Shown one piece after another: positions 1 to 11,700 of a stretch of 64,000 bases of DNA. The stretch is from Nissolia schottii. Lineage: Eukaryota > Streptophyta > Magnoliopsida > Fabales > Fabaceae. The stretch lies in assembly GCA_003254905.1 (NCBI GenBank), contig QANU01099368.1:62001-126000 (forward strand). Direction: 5' to 3'. Numbering within the stretch: position 1 is the stretch's first letter; each line of letters starts with the position of its first letter. The notes below the pieces were generated by a model. The model was given only the letters and a program-made list of their open reading frames with translations, was not told the DNA's origin and did no database searches. The position numbers were made by a program, and so were the translations under genes.

Positions 1-1399
1 AGTAAAGTAAAGTTAAGTTCATTTAATTTAATTTCATATTAATAAAAGAAAATTAATAAAGATGGAAAATTACCATTGTAGGTGGGGGCAACATTGTATT
101 TGTGCCTATTGAAACACATAAGGGTTGGTGGAAGTGAACGTGGAGGAGAAGGGAAGGGAAGGTAAAGATTTGCATTCTCCGCCTTTTATTAAAAGTCAAT
201 AATAGTGCGCTGCTGCTAAACTGCCTTGGCTTTTGTGGTAAAAGAATTATTTTGAGGGAAAGTCAATTTTCAATGGATTCATACTTCATCAAAAAAATAT
301 ATGATAGGTCCCATCTTGACTTTGCCATTTACCATTTTGTTTTACAAGTTTTCAATGATTTTTTAACAGGTCTTGTAATAAGCTGTGTAATGTTTTTAAA
401 TTTTTTTTAAAAAATTACTATTTTTTTAAAATTTCAAGTATCACAATTTTTTATTACAAGTTTTATTATTTTTATTTTTTAATAAATAATCCAAAAATTA
501 TTTGTTAGTAAATTTTAAATGCCATAATTTTATACTATATTTATTCTCAAATAAATGTCATATTTTTTTTAATAATTAAAGTCAACATTTAAATGCATGC
601 ATAAATTAAATTAAGAAAAATATAATTAGTACTTAGTTTTAGCAAAATTAGAGTATAAATTTATAAAGTTACTCTTATCATTTAATTCTTTATTGTTATA
701 TCATTTAGTTATATGTCTCCTTAATTCTTTTCTTCATACGAATTATGGTTTTTTGTGAACTTTTTTCTTACACAGGTAGCACTGAAGTTAAACCTATGAT
801 ATCATGTAAACTGCGAATTACTCAAAATTGCTCACCACCATATCATTCATAACAGTGGCTTGGTCTTTTGATAACTTTTTTTTTTTTAATGAAGAAACAG
901 GAAAGACGTTTTAGATCTTGTTAGTTAACTTTGAAAGTAAGGATTTATTTTCTTGTGAGTGCCCTTGGATCGAGTTTAAAATTACAACAACACCCCCTAA
1001 CAAAAGAAAAATAGAAAAACTTACCAAATAAAAGTAATAACATCCTCAGTTTGTAAGATTAAATTATGATGAATCGGTGGTGAAGCGAATTTGAATGTTT
1101 GAAAAGCAATTATTTATTTTCAACACATTGGTGAAGGAAACATTCAAAGTCATTTATTCATTTTTGCCCAGGTGTTTTCCACTCAAAACAATTACGACTC
1201 TGTGAGAAGGGAGAACAACATATTCGAGAAGCGCATAAAATTTTGTTATCAAAACGTAAGCATTAAGCGCCGTTGAGAAAATAATAGCTTTTCTTTTCTT
1301 ACTAGAAACATGCATTCATAATGAAAACTACCAATTCGGTGGCCACCCATTTTAAAGATCTTGCATCTTGATGGGGGAAGATACCATGATATATCTATC

Positions 1400-1438
<39 letters not shown>

Positions 1439-4121
1439 GCTAATTGTAATTTTACACAGTTTTATATAATAAAATCAACTTATTAAATATGCCTGAGTTT
1501 AAAATTGAGAACTCTATTAATTAATTTGCATCTTAAAAATATTTGGTTGGTTAATCTACTTAAAGTTTAATTGTTATGTATGGATAAAATAATTTTTTGC
1601 ATTATCATTTAATTAATTAATGTCTTTTTTTAAGTATCGAAACAAGGTCTTCTCTTAAAGTTATATTGTACCTCTATTGTTATGCCAACCCCTTAATGAT
1701 AAGTTACACCAAGTTAAGACTTTTCTTAATTATTTAAATAAAAATAAGGTTCTTTCTTCGGTTATCCTAGTTTTTACAAGGATATTAGTATCTCTTTATA
1801 TTTCAACAGTCGTGATTTTTTTTGGTTTAAAATAATAAATAATTAAAATTAATAGGACACATAACTAGTTCTTAGCTACAGATAATCATAGGGTATCAAT
1901 ATCCTTAAATTTGATAGGGTACCAATAATTATTAAACATTCTTGATCTATAGCTTTGATGCCATGTTGAAGACATGAGTAATCTAACTCAATGTCAAAAG
2001 CTAACTCAATGAAAAATGGTTGTCTTGATCTTATAAAAGTTATCTAAGTTATCTTTAAGTAATGTGAAACTCTAATAATTTTTAAGGCATTAAACATGTT
2101 TATTTATTTAATTTTTTTGATAAAGTTTACTTATTTAATTGTTACGTCATATTTCAATAATTATCGAGAAAAAAAACTAATGATGAGCATATATGGTAAG
2201 TAATTTCACTTCCTCTTAATTGAATAACCGCTTAAGAAAAAAAAAGCATTTAAATAAATTTTGAAATCATTAATACGATGATTATGATTGTTCAGTATTC
2301 TTCTATGAATGAGTCACCACTCACCATAATTGAAAGATCCAAAGTAAAAGCCAAGCTCTCTCTTTTTTAGTTTGGCGGAGGAATGTTCTGTATTTGATGA
2401 AATTTGTTTACATTATCTTTACTCGTTTCCAAACTGACCGGAATTGTCCTGCTCCTACAGACATATTTTTCACAGTTTTTGTTCAACTTTGAAGTCGCAG
2501 TCCACGTTCCAGAAGCAGTCCATTGATCTGACTTTGAATTACCGCATTTTGGCTTTCAAATTCTCTTTTGCTTTTCTAAGGTCTCTGCCATCATGCCATG
2601 TGTATTTCTTTTTAACAAATTATCGAGAAAAAAAGAATTTCTTTTTGACAGAAATATGTATGTATTTTGAGCGTTTAAGAGAAATTCTATGTGAATAACA
2701 AAAGTAGACAATTATATATGAATAATGTATAAAATATAATAAGTATGTGGAGTTTATGTATAATTAGAAATCATTGTATTTTTTACATTGTTTACACTTT
2801 ATTGTCTACTTTTATTGTTCATGTAGCATAGCCCTTAATTTAAAGTGTTTTTGTTATCACCTTTATTAGTATTTTGGTTTTTCTTGTGAGTCCTCTTTGA
2901 TGTAAAATATAGTTGGATACTAGTATTTTAGTACGTTGAACAGGGGCAAAATCGTAAACAAAAATTCGACTAGGCACAAAACCTTCAAACTTGAGACAAC
3001 ACAATAAAGAGGACAAAGAGGAGTTTGAACGTTATACCATAAATCATGTGTCCTTAAGGGTTTATCCTTATCCTACCCGAAATTTTTGTTCGATGGAAAG
3101 ATCTCGACGAAATTTCCCTTAGGATTAGATGTGAGTCATTCAACAACTTGTCCACTTGCTATTGTCGACACATTGAATAGTGAAGACTCGTTCCAAAACT
3201 AGGATCAACAAATGGAGGGAATGGGGAAGTGCCTCTATTGGCCACAGGCTATACAGAGGAAGGGAGATGAATAGTAACAAAAATAATGGAGTGGCAGAGG
3301 GAGGAGAAGAAAAAGAAAAGGTAAGGTTGTTGTTGGTGGTTTGATTTCAAATGGATGTATCCTTACCTAGATCAAAAGGTTGCTTATAAAATAAGCTGGA
3401 CCTAACGGTCACAAAGACCGAATCAATGGCCAAACAACAAGTCTTCAACAATCATATTGATTTTGGACAAAAAAAAATGCCCATCAAATATATACACGTG
3501 TGTGATGCGACAAGGTATGCAAGGCGACACACATGTATTTGGTAAGGCCGAGTCCACGTTGCTAGTCAAATATCTTAATTATTTCAATGTAAACCAAGTT
3601 TATATATATATATAAAGGTTTTCATGAAACTAATTCTAAAAAATACAGGACTTTAACTTTTACTATAACATATGTACTAAGTTTGAAACACTCTTGAAGA
3701 CTCGTATATCATAACAACACTTGTTTTTTAATGGTCTTACATGTGTCAAAAGATATGTTTAAATTTGTTTTGAAACGAAGAGTCGTACGTTCTATTGGGC
3801 TTAAAGCGGTGAGAGGAGTTTAAAATCAAAGGAGATTTAAACCAATAGATTAAGTGAGACTACACAAAACATTAGTGTTCTCCCGCTGCACTTGTACCGC
3901 CATGACTCACAAAGATTTAAACTAAGACTAAATGAGTGGGCTAGACACTACATTTTGACTCAAAATCTTAAGGCAATGTCTATGGGACATCTCATTTATA
4001 TACTCTCCACTTAGTCTATCCCCAACCAATGTAAAACTTTTTGCTATACTCACTTAAAAACCTAACAAATTCTTCAAACTACGACACTCATACTGATTTC
4101 TAATATGAAAGATGTTGTAAC
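1..4121. other. A+T-rich intergenic DNA, no gene recognised
   Basis: I see no protein-coding signal here. The open frame at 2444-2698 has no recognisable domain and lies in A+T-rich sequence with no splice or start context. The only clear structure is the simple repeat at 1400-1438. A moderately G+C-richer patch at about 2940-3560 may be an old transposon remnant, but I could not find ends for it. Confidence 0.5.
1400..1438. repeat. Compound (TA)n(GA)n microsatellite
   Basis: An alternating TA run passes directly into about twelve AG units ending at 1438. It is a simple sequence repeat with no gene next to it. Confidence 0.9.
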
Positions 4122-4137
4122 ATTGAAGGTCTTCGAG
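4122..4137. repeat. Target-site duplication, left copy, of SINE 1
   Basis: The 16-mer attgaaggtcttcgag precedes the SINE. It recurs with one mismatch (attgatggtcttcgag) directly after the A-rich tail at 4323-4338. This fixes both ends of the insertion. Confidence 0.85.
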
Positions 4138-4322
4138 TACCAACGGGGGTTGGTCCAAGTGGTAAGCGGCTTGGTATCGCTTAAGCAAGGTCCTGAGTTC
4201 GAGACCTTGGGCACGCAGTTATTCCCGCTGGGAGACTCACCCACCACAATCAGGTGCGCGACCCGGGTCGACCCGGATTAGTCAAGGAGGAGCCTTGGAT
4301 ACCGGGCAGGCAACCTAAAAAA
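4138..4322 (+). mobile_element. tRNA-derived SINE, copy 1
   Basis: This 185-bp unit starts taccaacgggggttggtcc. It contains an A-box-like segment (tggtccaagtgg, about 4152) and a B-box-like segment (gagttcgagacc, about 4196), the internal RNA polymerase III promoter of tRNA-derived SINEs. It ends in a short A run after ggcaacct. A 16-bp target duplication flanks it, with one mismatch. A second copy lies in inverse orientation at 32309-32492, with the same start, end and internal boxes. SINEs are copied by LINE reverse transcriptase, and a LINE is present at 43.4-49.8 kb, but whether that LINE is the partner is unknown. The family name is not known to me. Confidence 0.9.
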
Positions 4323-4687
4323 ATTGATGGTCTTCGAGCAAATTAAAAGTTGTGGCACAAATCATTCCAGAGAGTAGAACTTCTTTATATGTGTTGTTAA
4401 ATTTACATATGAGGATATATTCTTTCTCACTTGTAAGTGTCATTGTACTTTATTAACAAAGTCTTTTCACTCGTAAAAAAATAAAATAAAAGTATTTCAC
4501 TTTAATATTTTGTATTATTTTTCCCTACTCATAATAGGTAAAATAAAAGTTACTAAGAATAGTCTAGTGGTAAGAGGTTGGATAGGTATGAATTTTAGGA
4601 TTCAAACAAAATTGTCATCATTGTATAAACCCCACTGCCACCATTTTAAGGTCACTATTAGTTTTATGCTTTTTTTAAAATGAAAAT
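4323..4687. other. Intergenic, no gene recognised
   Basis: A+T-rich spacer between SINE 1 and the CACTA element. Nothing further is recognised in it. Confidence 0.5.
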
Positions 4688-7009
4688 CACTACGAGAATT
4701 TTGCGGATTAACGATGACCAAAATTGACACTTAATTTGTCGCTAATCTCTCTCTAAATGAATTAGTAAGGGATTGCCAATAGATTAACGACCAATTTGAT
4801 CATCGTTGTTTTGGAGTCTCTGATTAGCTTGAAAAATAATTTGGTCGTTAATCCGTAACTAATTTATTTTAGCGACGAAATTATTGGTTGTTATTTCGTC
4901 GTTAATCCGTAGATGTTTTATGATGAAAATAGTTTCTTAAATTGTCACAGATTTACGAGAAATTGTGTCATAGCTAATCTCGCATATTCCTCACAACATT
5001 TATCGCAAATTCGTCGCTAATTCATATCTAATCTAACGTGAGTATGACAAATGCCATACAAAATTTTGTCGCTAATCTATTACAACTACCAAGTTCAATT
5101 AATAAATTAATTTATTTTTACAAATTTACCATTTCTTTTAGAAATTAATAATTAAATAATTATTAAAAAATAATTAATAAATCATATAAATTAAAATATT
5201 TAAGTTTCGCAAGCCAAAAACAAGATTTTGTTTCAAATCTTGATGTAAGTGTGTAAGCAACTCACATGTTGACAAATTTAATGTAACTCATTTTATTTTA
5301 TAACAAAAGGTTTGTCTTTCACTTTTTGTTTTAACCAATGAGTGACTTAGAGAGTAGCATTTGCAACACAAAAGTTATTTTGCCCTGTCATGTTTATATT
5401 TTTTGTCATTGTTTTTGCCAATTTTTCAATGAACTATTGAAATGAGTCTTTAATTCTTCATATTTTAGAGGCTTTGATATAAAATTATGTATACACAAAT
5501 GTAGGTAATAGACTAAGAAAATATGAAATACCAGCAAGTAAAAATGATTTTATAAACAATAGAGATTAATAAGAAAGAAATGAATACTAATTTATCAAAC
5601 AATAGTAATAAAATGATATTGTGCTATTTTATGCAAGCCATCCATTACATGTATGCAATCAAGATACATGCTTAAGATGTTTTTACATGGATCAATTTTT
5701 TTTAATCATATGAAATATAGAAATTTAATGGCAAGTGAAAATAAAAATTATTAGTTTATTATTAATGTTCGTTATAGTCATTTGATATTTTAAGAGTAAC
5801 TTAATGATATATTTTTCAAACATTATTATGGTGATTTCTACATTTTAAGAATCGTTTTTACATTATTTTACCAAATAATACTAATATAACTTTTCAAGAG
5901 AAGCTTTCAAAGAATTCAAAGAGCTCAACAGCTTTTAGAAAGTCACTACATTACTAAACCAAGTGTTAATCAATGATAGTTATGCATATTTATATTATCT
6001 AACAATTGTTTTTATTTACTATGTAGCATATATTAATTATATGTATGTATATTTATAAAAAAAATATACATAGTAATTACACTCTGGTTGAATTTGGTTA
6101 AAACTATTGAACTAGTGAACCTTTGAATTAATGTCATGACTCATTCGATGACCAATTCAATTTTCTTAACATTGACGTTTGTCGAGGAATTTGCGAGGGA
6201 TTTATCTCTCACTAAAAGTGAATTAATTTAGTTTAGTTGAAGAGAGTCGTAAGGGATTAGTGAGGGAACAATCCCTTACCGAATAGAAATGTTAAATGTT
6301 AAAATTTTAGCGAGAGATTTATCCCTTTCTAGAAGCGTAAATGATTCAGTGTAGCTGAAGAGAGTTATGAGGGATTAGCGATGGCGTGTTCTCTCAATAA
6401 ATAGAAAAGTAAAATGTTAAAATTTTAGCGATGGATCAGCAACGAAAGCATCCCTCGCCTAAAGGGAAGTGACTAATTTAGTTTAAATTGAGCATTTTGC
6501 AAGGAAATAGAAATGACATATTTTGCTACTAAATTACATTGATAGATTGTGAGGGATTTGCGAGGGAACAATCCCTAGCTAATAAGAAAAGTAAAATATT
6601 AAAAGTTTAGCAAGGGATCAACAATGGATTAATTACTTGCTACAAGGGAGAGGGAAATATTTCTTTTTTTTTAATAGAGTCATGAGAGATTAGCAAGAGA
6701 AATTTATCTCGCTAAATTGTGTTAAGAGTAGCGGATGAATTGTCTCTCACTATATGTATTTAATCGTTTATGAGAGAGTAGTGAGGGATTTATCTTTTGC
6801 TAAACGCTTTAGTTATGAAGTATATATTACGAAAGTTCATGTTCTCGCTAATTTGTTGTTAATTGCTCACTAAAATTTTTGTCCTTCATTATTCAATTTT
6901 TGTTACGAATTTACATTTTGCTCTCTAATTCCTCACTAATCAGTGAGGGATTAGCAATAAAAAATTTTATCGCTAAATTTTGCCGCTAATCCACATTTTT
7001 CTTGTAGTG
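4688..7009. mobile_element. Complete non-autonomous CACTA (En/Spm) element
   Basis: The left end reads cactacgagaattttgcgga. The reverse complement of the right end reads cactacaagaaaaatgtgga, so both begin with the CACTA-family terminus. The trinucleotide AAT stands immediately before 4688 and again at 7010-7012, matching the 3-bp target duplication of this superfamily. Both ends are followed inward by many short degenerate repeats of the type ttagcgagggatt / gtcgctaatc, the sub-terminal repeats that bind the transposase. No long open frame exists inside, so movement would depend on a transposase made elsewhere. A second CACTA-type end in this window (60961) has different sub-terminal repeats and so belongs to another family. 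Confidence 0.92.
6170..6800. repeat. Internal degenerate tandem repeats of the CACTA element
   Basis: A unit of roughly 120-180 bp recurs. Its landmarks are ttaaaattttagcga at about 6299 and 6419, and a related ttaaaagtttagcaa at about 6598, each followed by a ggga...tccct pair and a gtgaa/agtgac stretch. The repeats lie in the right half of the CACTA element and probably amplify the sub-terminal motif. Confidence 0.6.
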
Positions 7010-7264
7010 AATTATCAGTATAAATTTATTGAATTCTACCTAATTTGGTTCAAGCCGAGTTGGCCTATTATGGTGGTAAAGTTCTCTTAGAGCTAATTTT
7101 TTCAATCCATAAAACTAAAACTCAAGACTTTAACTTAAGAGAAACAAGTGTTGAATCATTTGAACCAGTTAAATGTGTGTACTATTAATCTTATGTTTAT
7201 GTTTAGAACTTTATAAAAACATCATTTTATTTAACAATTAAATATAAATTATAAAGTTTTTATA

Positions 7265-7386
7265 CTCCCTCCATTTTTCAATGCCAGTCCATTTAATTTT
7301 TTTTACATTATTAAATCAATGTATTTACGTTAGTTTAACAGTGTACCAAAAAAATTAAATGAACTGCTATTAAGAAATGGAATAAG
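7265..7386. mobile_element. Stowaway-like MITE
   Basis: The 122-bp element is bounded by TA dinucleotides. Its left arm starts ctccctccatttttcaatg. The reverse complement of its right arm starts cttattccatttcttaata, and both arms run into catttaattttttt. The two arms pair over about 40 bp. TA target sites and the CTCCCTCC start are typical of Tc1/mariner-related Stowaway MITEs in plants. No coding capacity. Confidence 0.85.
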
Positions 7387-7756
7387 TATTTTTAAATTTA
7401 TTCATTATTTTTTCTTTTTTCTTAAAATAAATATATTTTTTATCGAGCATATTATATGTTCTTCAATAAAAACTCTTAATAAATGACAAAAAGAGATGCC
7501 ACTTAACTACTGACCATTCTCTTTTGTCTTTTTCTCCCTATTTAAGCTCGAAGAGTTTTCCAATCATATTTATCAATCAGGGTTGTTGGCTGATTATGAT
7601 TCTTGCAGTTGAAATTTGGCATGTCGGCAATAACTGGGGCAGGCATCAACCAATATAAACAAGGTGACGAAAACAAAGGGAGGGATCCACCAATACGTGT
7701 GCCTACCATTAAGCCCCCACGTCATTAATTAGGTTATTGGTTTATGGTTTTTTTAA
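7387..7756. other. Intergenic, no gene recognised
   Basis: A+T-rich spacer between two MITEs. Nothing specific is seen. Confidence 0.5.
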
Positions 7757-8050
7757 TACGCACTCTATTTCATATTAACTATTTATTTATTATTTTTTTA
7801 AGATTTTAAAATATTTATTTATTTATAATATTTAAGTATAATTATTTCTTTTTTATTCATAATCTTAATTATAATTAAACATTTATTAGTACAATGTGAA
7901 GAGAGTAATAATTATATTATAAATAAAAATTTATTTTTTATACAGAAATAATTTTTTCAATTCATATTATTTTATGCATTTATCAATTTTTTTTATCTTA
8001 GTATGTATAATATTTAATCTTAGACAGTTAAAACAAAACAGGTGAAAAAT
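7757..8050. mobile_element. MITE family A, uninterrupted copy
   Basis: This ~294-bp stretch is colinear with the element at 54424-56015 once the two insertions in the latter are removed. Shared landmarks in order are a tacNcNcNcta start, gttttaaaatat..tatttatttataatat, gagagtaataatt, attcatattattttatgca and cagttaaaac. The left terminus (tacgcactctatttca) resembles the TACTCCCTCC start of such MITEs, while the right terminus has decayed. It serves as an internal reference for the interrupted copy. Confidence 0.75.
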
Positions 8051-9060
8051 AAATATCATTATGACTCTTGTTAAGAAATAATTTTTTTTATTAAAATAAT
8101 AAAAGTTTAAAGTTTTTAATGTATTGAATGAATGTGTTGAAAACATCAAAACATTTTAATTTTGACTCTTTAAAATTTAATAACACTAGTTAACAAAATC
8201 ATTTATTTATTATATTTCTCATATTTTTACGTTTAGTAAATTTTATCGATATTTATAATTTCTTTTTTTTTGTTGTATCATAACTCTTTTAACTAGGAAT
8301 GAATACTCTTATGTTAAAAATATTCATACTAAGAAAGAGAAATACATAAATAATTTGAATAAATAGAGTTTTCTTAAAGTTTGTAGGATTCAATTCAATT
8401 ATTTACGTCTTTCTCTATTTTAACATGACCAAACATAATATTTTTTAACATGAGGAAATTCATTCCCCTTTTATCCTTATTGTCTTGATAATCTATACCA
8501 ATTTAATTTTTGTTTACTGATGATGTAAAGTTTTTTTACATTGTAAACTAATTGATATTAATATGAACGATTAATCTTCTCTCTTACTCCTCCAAAAATC
8601 ATGCATATCAAAAGATCTTGTTAAATGACACTATAAAAAGTTTTACAAAAGAAATTAAACTCAATCTATAATGGGATTTTTTTTTCCTAATATGTAACGA
8701 TAATATCCGAAACATTAATCTCAAGACAAAATATGAGTTCATTAATTTGTCCTCTACGGAAGAAATCAGTTAATGCTTCACATAGCATATATGTTATGAT
8801 CGGAAAAAGAGTAACAGAGGAAGTGAAAATTATATCAAAAGGAAATATTGAACCCCTCAACATACAAAAAGAGGAAATATATATTGAACTCAGATTACGC
8901 ACGAAAGAATTTGTCAGACAATACTTGCCCGAATAGTTGGCGAAAGCCGAAACGTAAATGCTACCCGAAAAAATTCTCCAAATAAAATATCAAAAATAAC
9001 TCATTTCTCAAATGAACTTATTTAAAAGTTATTTCTAAAATAAATCATTTTCTTTATAAA
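8051..9060. other. Intergenic, no gene recognised
   Basis: A+T-rich sequence. The overlapping open frames around 8687-8936 on both strands show no recognisable domain, and I do not call them. Nothing else is seen. Confidence 0.45.
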
Positions 9061-9300
9061 GAGAGTGGATTTGAATCGATTTGCATTTTACTTTTTTTTA
9101 ACTAGGAGTTGATTCAAATCGATTATTGTAATAAAAATTTTAATTTTTTTAAAAATAAAAGTCAATTTAAATCGACTTATAAAAAAGTCTATTTAAATCA
9201 ACTCATTTGGGAGTCCTATATAAATTAGTTGGTTTAAATTAACTCCTTCATAATTCTAACTCTATCTCTATCTAAAATATTATTTTCTCTCTCTAAAAAT
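9060..9300 (+). promoter_or_regulatory. Putative leader/promoter of the PMD element, with repeated ATCGA-type motifs
   Basis: Five or more degenerate copies of gatttNaatcga, in both orientations, lie between 9065 and 9245. A TATA-like tatataaat sits at 9217-9225. The region precedes the PMD-type pseudogene and is probably the 5' part of the same element. This is inference from position and repeat content. Confidence 0.35.
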
Positions 9301-9540
9301 CTTGTGTGGTTGATATTTTGGTTCGTAGTACAATGAAATATGCAAATTTGTTGTGTCTGAACGAGGTCGATCACATCTAACCTTGAGTGAACTTCCAGGT
9401 ACATAGATATTTATACCACAACGTTTTTGTGTTTTTATTTATGCTAGTGTTGTAGACAAAAGTTAGGTTAGTGTAGGTCAAGAAAGATAACGTAGATTTA
9501 TAGATAAATATATAAATTGTTTGTTAGATTAATAAAATAT

Positions 9541-9850
9541 TGTTATTGAACCTGAATGTTAGTTAGATTTGTTGAACTTGAACTCGATAAATAGTTAGAT
9601 TTATGAATGTTAGCAGTACATTAGTTAGATAAATAGACAAATGTTGTTATTAAACCTGAATGTTAGTTAGATTTGTTGAACTTAAACTTGATAAATAGTT
9701 AGATCTATGAATGTTAGCATTATGTTACTTAGATGAATAGACAAATGTTGTTATTTGAACATGAATGTTAGTTCAAATGAGTATTTTATTGAACTTGAAT
9801 GTTAGTTAGATCTATACAGTTATTATAAATTGATAAGGTATATGTAAAGA
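9541..9850. repeat. 104-bp tandem repeat, about 2.5 units
   Basis: Units start at tgttattgaacctgaatg (9541), tgttattaaacctgaatg (9645) and tgttatttgaacatgaatg (9749), each 104 bases apart. Units one and two match over most of their length (gttagttagatttgttgaac, ataaatagttagat, atgaatgttagca). The third is partial. They lie in what is probably an intron or leader of the PMD element. Confidence 0.85.
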
Positions 9851-10106
9851 TTGAGTATTTTATTAAACTTCAATGTTAGATATATACAGCTTTTGGGAAC
9901 TTGAATATTATAAGTTGTCGATTAATTTGTGGATTTCACTCTAAAAGAAACTATAGTTGTTGATCTATAGAGTTTTTGAGAACTTGAATGTAGCATGTAT
10001 TGTCTTATTTTATAATTTTATTTTTAGTCACTTTTTATGAATTATTTCGAGTCATTTTCATGTAATTAGTTTGAATACCCTTTTTTATGTATTTTGGTAG
10101 GCTTGT

Positions 10107-11700
10107 GTGTTGGAGACTCGACAATACGGTAGTTTTCATGAGCCACATTCGCTGATGGAACAAGGACTGTTGGCAGCCAGATTTCGAGATGTTGTGTGCA
10201 TCATGCTAGCATTCCAATACTACAAGGAATTGGTTTGTGCCTTGGAAGAGAGGTGGCATCCTGAGACCCACACTTTCCATCTACCATATGGAGAGTGCAC
10301 GGTCACACTGCAAGGCGTTGCAGTGATGCTCCCCCTTCTGTTGAAGGTCAGGTTGTTACTGGATGGACGGGAGATTGGGCTAGTCACTCTGATGACACGA
10401 GCTTCTCAGAGAAAGTCTCCCACATCAATCCAGAAAGGGGTCAGTGTCTACCTGAGGTGGGTCTAGATTGTGTACCATCATTTATACTGGCAGATACAGG
10501 AAGACAAACTGACGATTCTGCGGTGCACCCGGGCGTACATTATGTTCATGATCAGAGGATTACTATTGTGTGACAAATTAGGGAACCGGATGCACTTGAA
10601 GTTTCTCCCCCTGCTTGAGGACTTCATGGAGACAGGCACATACAGCTAGGGGGCAGCAGTCATGGCAACTCTATATCGGGAGTTATGTCACACTACCAAA
10701 TTCACTTGACTGAGTTTGGTGGCTGTGTTGCACTGCTTATCTGTTTGGCATGGATGAGAATGCCCCCAGTTAACCCGTCCCGGTTGCACGGTACACATGA
10801 TAAATGTTTTAGTTTATTTTTTTAACTAATGAATATTAATGTATTTGAATGATTATTTTTTAACACGAAATTGTATTTTTATTGTGCAGATGGCGTCATG
10901 TTAAGATAATCACTAAGCCAATGAGGGAGGATCGACTGGTTGCTTATTGTGGCCAGCTTGGCATATACAGGGTAAGCCAAACAAATTTACTTTTCTATGT
11001 TTCCAATTATCAGTTCATTTATGATACGTTTGTTCTATGGTTGAGACTAAAATTTTTTTTTTTTTAATTTTGCAGTTTATTTGGACGTCGTATAACAAGA
11101 ACTTCATAAATATGACAGTACCTAAGTGGGTAAATGACGAGCAGGCGATATGGGCATCAAATATCACCCTTATTTGCTTCGCCATCGTTGAGTGGCACCA
11201 CACGGACCGTGTAGTCCAACAGTTCGGTGGTGCCTAGTGGATGCCCTAGATGTTGATCGACATCGACCACCTACACTCCAAAAATGCCAAGGGGTTGAGG
11301 GGACCGACTGACATGTATTTCATACTAGATGGAACGAGGCTTGGGATATTTGTGTAGATAGGGTAGTGTCCTACTCCCTTTCTGTAGACTTCACACCCTT
11401 CCTTTAGTACTTTCTATGGTACGGGGCATCGCTTTAGAGGTTTCTATAGTTTGTTGCGGAGGATATTAAGCCAATGCTGAGGGATTTGCTAGCAGATGTT
11501 CCTGACGAGGCTCCCCTAGCGCCACCTCTAGCTGCAATCCCAACTCCCGCTGTTGATCGGCCATACATTACCAGTTAGGAGGAGGGGAGGGACACGTGCA
11601 TCCCAACAGTAGTACGAAGACCCTGATGACTTTGATATCAAGGACTTCGATATTTTGATGGATGATGAGCCCGAGCCCGAGCCCTGAGCAGCAACAACAG
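10107..11700 (+). pseudogene. Broken plant-mobile-domain (MAIN-like) gene
   Basis: The segment at 10190-10330 encodes a run containing ERWHPETHTFHLPYGECTVT, the signature of the plant mobile domain (PMD, MAIN / serine-threonine phosphatase 7 long-form-like proteins). The reading frame then shifts: EGQVVTGWTGDW continues in another frame, and a third frame carries RAYIMFMIRGLLLCDKLGNR and LKFLPLLEDF (about 10525-10640). In-frame stops follow after TGTYS and in later pieces. A further piece at about 11075-11240 reads FIWTSYN...ICFAIVEWHHTDRV..QFGG, the second half of the PMD. Frameshifts and stops show it is not functional. PMD genes occur both as host genes involved in silencing and meristem maintenance and inside Mutator- or Gypsy-related transposons. 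The upstream repeats favour a transposon origin here. Confidence 0.8.

Noticed and set aside
2444..2698. 84-residue open frame
   Set aside because: No recognisable domain, A+T-driven composition and no supporting start or splice context.
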